Assembly (NCBI GenBank): GCA_024138025.1
Contig: JAMXBD010000975.1
Location: forward strand, 186,001 to 250,000
Length of the DNA stretch: 64,000 nucleotides
Direction: 5' to 3'
Source of the DNA: Combretum micranthum
Taxonomy: Eukaryota > Streptophyta > Magnoliopsida > Myrtales > Combretaceae
Position numbers and translations under genes: made by a program. The notes beneath the pieces were generated by a model. That model saw nothing but the letters and a program-made list of their open reading frames with translations. It was not told the DNA's origin and did no database searches. Each line of letters starts with the position of its first letter. The stretch's first letter is position 1. This document shows positions 56,135-64,000 of this stretch, in pieces.

Positions 56135-56200
56135 TGAGAGAGAGAAAGGGAGAGAGAGAGGAGAGAGAGAGAGAGAGAGAGAGAGGGTGTGTGTGTGTGT
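56135..56200. repeat. GA then GT microsatellite
   Basis: (GA)n with one GGA interruption passes directly into (GT)7 at about 56,186-56,200. Confidence 0.95.
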
Positions 56201-57680
56201 TTTGTCTTCTGGGATTATTATTGAAAGGTGATAATGTGGGGGTGGACCCTCCAGGCAGCTATCAACACGTGCTCATGTCCAGATTGCTAACGTGGCGGAT
56301 CCACATTCGTAGGCTTAGTTGTCCCATTGACTACTGGTGACCGACAGCTTTGGCCATGCCCCAGTCACCATTACAGTTGCTTCTTGGCAACATCACTGTT
56401 CTGTACTGCCCACTTCCCTATATTATCTTGGACCCTTTCCCTCATTAACTTCCCTCGTTTAATGCTAGTACTCTTTTATGTGTTACCCAATGTTTTGTTG
56501 ATGGATCTTCATATGAAAATATTGTAAAAGAAATTTTAAAAATCTTTCTTTATTTTTTTTTCCTTTTTCAACCATTAATCGTTTGGTAGTAAAAATATAT
56601 ATACATGTATATTCTACACTTGATAATATTTTATTGGGCCAATTATAAAAATATTACCTATGTTATTATTTTCTTTTAATAAATAGATTATTTGAGTTTC
56701 ATATAAAAGTATTAATATTATTTAATAATTTTAAAATAACAAATATCAATATTTTATTGGTCATAAAAATTAATTTTATAATTTTTTTCAATTTTTTCAT
56801 TTTAGAAAAATATATTTTATTTATTTAATTTTATTTAGTGACAATTTTATTAAATTAATTTTTATCTATTTGCATAATATGATTTGATAACAATAACGAT
56901 GATGTTGTATTTAACCTATATTGTTAACATATTGATCCATTATGCCTCTTTGATTTTACCCCGGAACTTCTATACCATTCAATATAATTTTATTCATATA
57001 CATATATTATTAAGGTGCACACATATAGTATAGTATGTGCAAATAAAAAACAAGAAAAAAAATATTAAATTCAGTACTAGAACTTTATATGAGAATAAAC
57101 TCCGAAATGATAAATTTAAAACCTAGCCAAACTTTATGTTGCAATTTTTACTACTTTTCTTAAAATCATTTATTTCGTTTGTTAATATGAAAGAAGTAAC
57201 CTAACAAATGCTAGACATATGGAAGAGGAGATTAATAAACCATTTTAAAGCCCTAAACAATATTAGAATACTTAGAAATAAATTTTTCTAAGGAAAAAAA
57301 ATCCTAGTTGAGTGAAAAGAAGCCTCAAAAAATAATGAGCCCTAACACAGATGGTTGAAAGAAAGAAGTAAACTTAATGATGAAAACCTAATTTTCTCAT
57401 CCCTTCAACAATAAACAACTACAAAGAAATCGTAATCCATGCACACTTTAACATAATGGATGCCGCAGTAAAACCCTAACCTTGTCGACGAGAGAGAACA
57501 AAAATGGTGTTGTCAAGGCAAAAATCTCATAAGTTTTTTTATTATTATTATTTTATTTAGGTAAGATTCTCCCTTTGACTAGAGCTTGAGTAGGTTAGAG
57601 GACAAAAAATGTTGTCTTCTCAACTTTTTAGAAGGGGAAAAGGCTTTACTATAACTCAAATGGAGACATGCGCATTCAAC
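56201..57680. other. Intergenic sequence, first 300 bp less AT-rich
   Basis: At 56,220-56,470 composition is close to balanced (GGGGTGGACC, CAACACGTGCTC, CTGCCCACTTCCC), resembling a gene 5' region, but no supported reading frame follows. The rest is AT-rich and contains the dispersed repeat shared with 49,830-50,110. Confidence 0.45.
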
Positions 57681-58437
57681 TAGACATCAGCACGGGGCGG
57701 TTCCGAACCGCGAACCGCCCCGAACGTCACCGGCGGTTCCTGAACGGGAACCGCCCCGTGGGTGGCGGTTCCGAACGTTTAAGGACCCGCGGTTCCGGCG
57801 GGTCCAAACGGTTCCTCGTGGTGGAACGGCGGTTCAACCGGGTCCGGAACCGGCGGTTCCAACCCGCCAGCAAAAAAAAAAAAAAACAACCTACAAACGA
57901 AACAGAAAATGAAAAGAAAAAATGGGAGGGTGCGTTGGGGGTGATTTGGGAGGTGAGGGGGTGCAGGGCGTAAGGGGAAAGGAGGGGGAAGCAGGACTGC
58001 AGGGGGGGGAAGGGGGTAGGGGGCAGGGGCAAGGGCAGGGGGGTAGGGGCAGGGGTAGGGGGTAGGGGGCGGGGGGGGGGCAGGGGTGAGGCAGGGCAGG
58101 GGCAGGGCAAGGGCAGGGGCAGGGGCAGGGGCAGGGGGTAGGGGGTAGGGGGCGGGGGGGCAGGGGGTAGGGGCAGGGGCAGTGCAGGGGGGGGGGGGGG
58201 GGGGGGGAGGAAAAAGGATACGAACCAAAACTGTTTATTTTGTTTTCTTTATTAAAAAAAAAAAAAAAAAAACTGTTCTACGGGAACCGGAACCGGAACC
58301 GCCAGAACCGGCGGTTCTTTGGAACCGTGAACCGCCCCGGCTCTGACGGTTCCGGTTCCGGTTCCACGAAATGTGGAACCGTGAAACCGTCGGTTCCGGT
58401 TCGGGTCCAGAACCGACCCGAACCGTGCCGATGTCTA
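57681..58437. mobile_element. Non-autonomous hAT element (757 bp, TSD CATTCAAC)
   Basis: The ends TAGACATCAGCACGG and, inverted, TAGACATCGGCACGG form 15-bp terminal inverted repeats with one mismatch. The 8-bp duplication CATTCAAC is perfect at 57,673-57,680 and 58,438-58,445, the length typical of hAT. Subterminal regions are packed with GGTTCC, GAACCG and CGGTTCCGG words in both orientations, the expected transposase-binding arrangement. The middle has two poly-A runs around a G-rich tract. No transposase is encoded. Confidence 0.92.
57945..58208 (+). repeat. G-rich tract with G-quadruplex potential
   Basis: About 260 nt consist almost wholly of GGGGCA, GGGGTA and longer G runs, including an uninterrupted G run of roughly 18 near 58,188. 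There are dozens of G3-5 runs with 1-3-nt loops. It forms the core of the hAT element. Confidence 0.9.
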
Positions 58438-58880
58438 CATTCAACTCTAGATTCACAGTGGAGGGCTTGACATGGGGTTGTGATTTCATATAGTAAATAT
58501 AACTTGGTAAGGTTTTGAAAAGGCTAAGATTTCACTGTGGCTTCGATTTGGCCGTGAGGCGTTCAGTTTCTCTCTTTCTCATTATTTGGTCTCAAAACGA
58601 TGAAGCTAGGGTTTTGATCGGTGACGTGACTTTCCCTTTTTCTTGTTTTCTCACTTTATCAATTGCATCTCATTTTCTGTCACTATCTTGATACTCTTTT
58701 TTCATTTTTATTTTTGCTACTATTCAAGTATGATTCTCACATTTAATTTAACCTAACTATAGTTACTTCACTTCCCTTTTTCTTTTTTTTTTTTTTTAAT
58801 TCAAAGTCTTTATAATTTTTAAACTAGAAAAAAAAATCTTTTTTTAATACATGTCAAGCAATGATAGGTTGTTTATTTTA

Positions 58881-59178
58881 GGGATAATGTCACAAATGGT
58901 ACTTCAACTTTAACAAATTATGCAATTAGGTATGTAAACTTTAAAATTTATCAATTTAGTACTTAAATTTTGAAATTAATTAATTTGATATATGAAAAAC
59001 TTTGAAATTGAACAATTTAATATTTGAAAGAACTTAATAGAGGTATTGTTAACATGCATGAAATGTTCTTTTAGATATTAAATTCGTTAAATTTAAAATT
59101 TAGTACTGATCAATTTTATACTCTAGGTACCTAATTGTATATTTTGTTAGAGTTTAAGTACGACTTGCTGACATTAAC
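58881..59178. mobile_element. MITE, GGGATAATGT family
   Basis: The start GGGATAATGTCACAAATGG is inverted at the end as GCTGACATTAAC. The interior contains AAACTTTAAAATTTATCAAT and inverse phrases. Confidence 0.6.
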
Positions 59179-59572
59179 ATTTATTTTATGTTAGCAAACA
59201 AAACAAATAACATTAGCAAATGAAGTAAAAATAGTTATAAAAGTTTAATTAACAATTAAAATTACCTCAAATACCAAATTGAATTTTCATACAAGTACTA
59301 AATTTATCATTTTCCTCTTAAAATTATATAATATTAATGTGGTCAAATTAAAAAGTTTAGTTTGCATGTATGACTATTGATAATAAAATTTGCACTTGAC
59401 TATGGAATGAAAAGGAAAAGAATGTAAAATTGTTTACAAGATACTTGAAAAGAAGAAGAAACGTACAATTTTAATTATACATTATAAATGTATTTGATAG
59501 ATACAAATATATATACACACTCTAATGTTTGTTTTATTGAATAAGTTTCCAGTAGGGTCTAATATAACAGAA

Positions 59573-59942
59573 GGGTTAATGATAAAAATAGCACAAGAAC
59601 TTTCGCAAAATGTTCAATCAGGTACGTAAAGTTCTATTTTAAACAATTTGGTACCTAAACAAAGTTTTCATGGACTTTTCTCATACCTAAAGTTTAGTTT
59701 TGACAATTTTGATACTTGAATAAAGTTTTGTGGACTTTTTTCATTTCTAAAGCAAGCTTAATCAGGTATTAAATAAGAACGTGAAAACTTTATTCAGGTA
59801 TTAATATTATCAAAACTAAACTTTAGATATGAAAAAATGTCCACAAAGATTTTATTCAAGTATCAAATTGTTCAAAACCAAACTTTAGATATCTAATTAA
59901 ACTTTTTGTGAAAGTTCAGGTATTATTTTTTTACGTTATCCC
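59573..59942. mobile_element. MITE, related foldback type
   Basis: The start GGGTTAATGATAAAAATAGC is inverted at the end as TTTTTTTACGTTATCCC. AAAGTTTTCATGGACTTTT and its inverse recur, making a long hairpin possible. A similar unit is at about 61,240-61,653. Confidence 0.55.
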
Positions 59943-60061
59943 ATAATAAAATAAAAGGGATAATATCACAAATGGTACCTGAACTTCGACAAAATATGCA
60001 ATAGGTAATTGAACTTTGAAATTGATCAAATTAGTACTTGAAAGAACTTTTCATACATGCC

Positions 60062-60979
60062 AGCTTATAAGAATCTACTTCCAGTAAGACCAATCACAAG
60101 AGCTAGAGTTAAAGGACTACAAAACCTAATTCTAAGGATGTTGTCAAATCAAACCCTTAAAGATGAACATATTTTCCTTAATGGCTATGGGGTATATTAT
60201 ATAAGGGATCATGCGTCAATTTGTTACAATTTAGAAGAAAACATGAAGCAAAGAAGATCCTCTTGTCAGTTACGACCGTAACCAAGGCCGTTATGCATGA
60301 AAGAGGAAGCAATAGAGATAACGGGCTCTATAACGCCCGTAACTAGGGTTATAAACCTCAAATAACAGTTGTATTCAAGTAGAGTGATGTTGAATGTAGG
60401 CTTCAAGAAGATAACGGTCCACAAAACGCCCAAAATGGACCTCTTCTATTTTGGAGATAATAACTCAAGGAGATCACGGCCTCTAATACGCCCGTGATGG
60501 TGTCCATCATCAACATTGAAGGATTGCCCAAAGGAGATCATAGTCTTTGATACGAACGTGATGGGAAGCGTGAAAGGAGATAACACCCGTGACACGGAAC
60601 ATGATCTTGATATGTACTGTGCGAATTTCCTTTTATTTATTTTATTTTAATTACAAGTTTTTCATTATAGGGGTCATATAAATACCCTTCCTATTGTAAA
60701 CCCTAGACATCTAGACATTGTTACTCATCTACTTGCATTTGTCTTTCAAATATTGAGACCAAATCAATAGTTCTTATCAATATTTCTGAGATTGTGGTGA
60801 ACAATCGCTCGATCTACCATGTGAGTCATATCAAGAGTGAGAGAGTGTAGTTTGTGTTATTTGTTGATGCGTGATATCTAACTATAACGTTGTCCATATA
60901 ATTTATTTTTCCTTGCAATCAAATCACTAACACATAACAACTTGATTTATCATCAATTATTTGTGACGAATGTGCCTCT
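60062..60979 (+). mobile_element. Ty3/gypsy 3' remnant: end of pol plus LTR-like sequence
   Basis: The frame at 60,057-60,281 contains RPITRARVKGLQN, the P-[IM]-TRARAK-type motif found at the C-terminus of plant Ty3/gypsy polyproteins. Then come a word block, a CATATAAATACCC TATA box (60,675) and an LTR-like leader with GTAAACCCTAGACATC. The element's sense strand is therefore plus. Its boundaries are approximate and no duplication was identified. Confidence 0.5.
60285..60625. repeat. Word block of the gypsy remnant
   Basis: About five units follow the plan GAGATAACGG...AACGCCCGTAA, GAGATCACGGCC...ACGCCCGTGAT and GAGATCATAG...ACGAACGTGAT. In each, the start and end are reverse complements. 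Confidence 0.6.
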
Positions 60980-61239
60980 ATCAAGTTTTTTTAAGTATTA
61001 AATTGATCAAATTCAAAATTTTTCAAGTATTAAATTAATTAATTTCAAAGTTCAAGTATTAAATTGATCAATTTTAAAGTTCATGTACCTAATTGGACAT
61101 TTTGTCAAAGTTTAAATATTATTCTTGATATTAACCCTAAAATAAAACATTTCAACATAAAATGTATTCAATCTACCTATGTTATGTGCATAACATATAA
61201 AAATAACAAAGTAAAATACCTTAAAAAACACCTTCATAT

Positions 61240-61653
61240 GGAAAATGGTACAAAATGGTACATGAACTTTCACAAAAAATTCAATTAGGTATCTAAAGTT
61301 TGGTTTTGAATAATTCAATACCTGAACAAAGTTTTCGTAAACTTTTTTCATACCTAATTGAACTTGTTTCAAGTATGAAAAAAGTCTACAAAAACTTTAT
61401 AGGGATACCAAAATTATCCAAATCAAACTTCAGATTTGAAAAAAGTCCATGAAAACTTTGTTAGGCACCTGATTCAGATATAAAAAAAGTCCACAAAAAC
61501 TTTGTTCAAGAATCATAATTGTCAAAATCAAACTTTAGGTATATAAAAAGTCCACGAAAAATTTGTTCATATATCAAATTGTTCAAAACAAAACTTCAGA
61601 TATTTGATTGAATATTTTACAAAAGTCTAAGTACCATCTTTGTCATTAAACCT
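61240..61653. mobile_element. MITE, related foldback type
   Basis: ATGGTACATGAACTTTCAC at the left and GTCTAAGTACCATCTTTGTC at the right are roughly inverse. AAGTCCACAAAAACTTTGTTC phrases repeat four times in the interior. Confidence 0.5.
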
Positions 61654-61844
61654 ATGGAAAATTGTAACCTCTCTTGGTGTGTGCAAATAAATATTTCAAA
61701 ATTGATAAAATTCGATTATAGAACAATTTCCAACTTAAATTATGTACATGACTACTAATTATAGTTGAAGTTTTTTAAGAGAAACATCGGCTATGTACAT
61801 ATATTCTAAATAGATATAAATCATATTAATATTGTAATATTAGA

Positions 61845-61889
<45 letters not shown>

Positions 61890-63504
61890 TACCTTAAAAT
61901 TGGTAGAGATAATTATTGCCATTTAGTATAAAAATGATAAAATAAAACAACAAAGATGTATATAAGTCATGAAAATAGGGAATTTGTTAAACCAAAACCT
62001 TTGTTTTGCTAAGGAAATATTAGGTCAAAATTAATCAATTGATTCAATCTATCAAAACATAAATATTTTCAAGGTTAAAGTTAGAATCTGTTGGCAACTT
62101 CACAACAAAAAAGATATGACATTTTAATGATATGATATAAAATAACCATATCCTACAACAATAATTTAATGCCATAAATAAAAAGAAATATGTAATTTTA
62201 AATAGAAAAGTGTTATTTAGAAAAGAAGCACAAATGAAGTCATAAGTAATAGTCCCTATCCTAAGAAGACCATAATAACAAAAATTGCAATAAAATTACT
62301 ATCTTAAAATTAAGGGCTTGTTTATTTCTTTTTCTTTTTTTTTTCTAATCAGTTTGGTATCTTATTTTTATCATTTTCAAAATAGATGTTTGTCAAGAAA
62401 CAAATACAGATTAAAAATGGACATTTTACTCATAAACAAATTAAACAGATCAAATATAGATAATATAAAGCTAAGAATTAAAAAATCCAAATAAACCCTA
62501 AGTTTGTATAGGTTTTAAGTAGAAGTGGGAACAAAATATAGCCATAGTTTCAAATATATATTCAATAGTTGCACCTATCTTGTAAGAAAGTGAGTCCTAT
62601 ATGAATCATGTAATCAAACATGTTGAAAACTATTGAGAAACACAAATAAATGATTTAGATCCACCTAAGTGCATGGAATTATTCGAAAACCATTTTTTAG
62701 TGTTGTAGTGACACCAATATGATTTTGTTGTAAGAGTTGCAAAAACTATATGATCTTAGTGGTTTGAGTGAAAATACAAGAAAGCAATGATACACGAATC
62801 AAATAATAAAAAAAGGCTATTGACATTGATAATCTTACTTTATTGCAATAGGCAATTTTGAAAATATATACAAAGTTATAACTTTTATGTTCTTATAACA
62901 ATTAATTTATTTATACCCTTAGCTTGTTATACAAATTGTAAGACATCAAGAATCTAAGATGACAACTTTTTAAAGCACCAATGATGATCTTTTAGAATTT
63001 ATAAAGTTGAATCAATGATAGAACTTGAGCTTTAAATGAGGCCTCTAGTGATTAGAAAAAGAAGATACTCCTCTTTTAGTCAAAGAATGTAGATGGGGAC
63101 CAAACCTATAGTAATTAGTCACTAACTCCTTTTCTTAAAAGAGACTAACAAAAATTGCTGAACTTTTAAACATTCCACTTTACCCGGGTAAAGTTTAGTT
63201 TAAGTCATAGAACTTTCTTTACAAACTAAGCATAAAAAACAAATAAAACTAAGAAGTTAATTGTCCCAATGGATTTAGGGGGTGAGGGACAATAAGGGCC
63301 CTGGTTCCCCAGACTCAGAAAATATTAAGTTTTTGAAATTTTGTGAAAAAAAATTGATATATTATTTGTGTATTATAAAGAACAAATAATGATATGAAAA
63401 TAAATATAATCTAGTGGTTAAATATATGGTTTTGTGTCCAAGAGATAATGGTTCAAATCCCAAGAGTATAGTTTTACTTTTTTCAACATGCAATTTACTT
63501 ATTG
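61654..63504. other. AT-rich sequence with GA microsatellite and a small MITE
   Basis: Apart from (GA)n at 61,842-61,886 and a roughly 190-bp MITE-like unit at 62,311-62,501 (TAAGGGCTTGTTTATTT inverted as AAATAAACCCTA), nothing was recognised. Confidence 0.55.
61842..61886. repeat. GA microsatellite
   Basis: (GA)n of about 45 bp with one GT interruption. Confidence 0.95.
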
Positions 63505-63518
63505 CTCTCTCTCTCTCT

Positions 63519-63572
<54 letters not shown>
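63505..63572. repeat. CT microsatellite
   Basis: (CT)n of about 68 bp with one TTT interruption. Confidence 0.95.
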
Positions 63573-63577
<5 letters not shown>

Positions 63578-63637
63578 TTAACTTTTTTCTTTCATAATAA
63601 CTAATTAGAATTAAAGTCATTTATCATAAAATTATAT

Positions 63638-63936
63638 GGGATAATATTTCAATATTACCTAAACTTTATTAAAATATGCAATTAGGTACCTAAACTTTAA
63701 ATTTGATCAATTCAGTACCTAATTTTTAAAATTGGTCAATTTAATAGCCGAAAAATTTGAAATTTATAAATTAGTATATAAAAGAACTTGAAAAATGTAT
63801 TATTGGCGTGCACAAAAAGTTCTTTCGGATACTAAATTGATTAATTTCAAAGTTTAAGTATTAAATTAATCAATTTTAAAGCTCAATACTTTGCATATTT
63901 TGTTAAACTTTAGGTAACCATTCATGATATTAATCC
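63638..63936. mobile_element. MITE, GGGATAATAT family
   Basis: The start GGGATAATATTTCAATATTA is inverted at the end as CATTCATGATATTAATCC. The interior has AATTAGGTACCTAAACTTTA and inverse phrases. Confidence 0.55.
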
Positions 63937-64000
63937 AAATTATATTTGACTAATTAATTCTTGTGAAAAAACTTTTTTTATTTTTGTATTTAAAAAATTA

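Larger units (their letters stand above)
59957..61138. mobile_element. MITE split by a gypsy remnant
   Basis: The left part (59,957-60,061, GGGATAATATCACAAATGGT) and right part (about 60,980-61,138, ending GATATTAACCCT) together make one roughly 260-bp MITE of the same family. About 920 bp of unrelated sequence lies between them. Confidence 0.6.

Noticed and set aside
56135..56527. 5' end of a gene after the GA-rich tract
   Set aside because: The composition is suggestive, but the open frames here have no recognisable domains and no splice-consistent continuation was found.
57727..58228. Proline-rich proteins on the minus strand and an Arg-rich one on the plus strand
   Set aside because: They are translations of the G-rich tract and GGTTCC arrays of the hAT element.

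Overview
This is a flowering-plant nuclear segment, probably a eudicot. It is AT-rich and gene-poor. It holds one recognisable protein-coding locus, an intronless brassinosteroid receptor gene of the BRI1 clade on the minus strand (38,399-41,975), surrounded by plant-type repeats: Ty1/copia, long Ty3/gypsy-like LTRs, Cassandra TRIMs carrying 5S rRNA-like sequence, hAT elements and MITEs. The species cannot be named from the sequence.

Layout. 1-1,690: partial long LTR-like repeat running off the left edge. 2,205-3,311: tandem array of a roughly 190-bp unit. 3,317-5,881: solo LTR 'A' (TSD ACATA). About 6,940-15,164: degenerate Ty1/copia element on the minus strand, split inside its RNase H by solo LTR 'B' (7,355-10,735). 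17,080-27,990: a 3.75-kb LTR-like repeat 'F2-1' that itself received solo LTR 'C' (20,089-22,778, TSD AAGGA) and solo LTR 'E' (23,153-27,610). 28,219-31,749: second F2 copy ('F2-2') inserted into a MITE. 32,870-36,450: two Cassandra TRIMs. 38,399-41,975: BRI1-like gene. 45-50 kb: MITEs and a 1.6-kb foldback. 51,682-56,061: a 2.2-kb tandem duplication with a Cassandra at the start of each copy. 57,681-58,437: a non-autonomous hAT (TSD CATTCAAC) with a G-rich core. 58.9-64 kb: MITEs, one split by a gypsy remnant, and long GA/CT microsatellites.

The BRI1-like gene has every landmark of the receptor: signal peptide, LRR ectodomain with the steroid-binding island, transmembrane segment and kinase with P-loop, catalytic Lys, HRD and DFG. 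Its frame is broken by about six 1-2-base indels and by no nonsense substitution. It is either a young pseudogene or a functional gene carrying assembly indels.

The most unusual signal is in the long LTR-like repeats. On one strand several copies share a layout resembling a spliced transcript: TATA box, pyrimidine-rich leader, GTAAG-type donor, 1.6-2.2 kb of non-coding sequence containing a copy-specific block of short quasi-palindromic GC-rich words, a pyrimidine-AG acceptor, then a very short acidic reading frame and stop. Codon-level similarity between copies (MGYG at the same offset in A and C; PEDYFD-stop with three synonymous changes between the two F2 copies) suggests the small exon was once under coding constraint. 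This was read by eye and is not proven.
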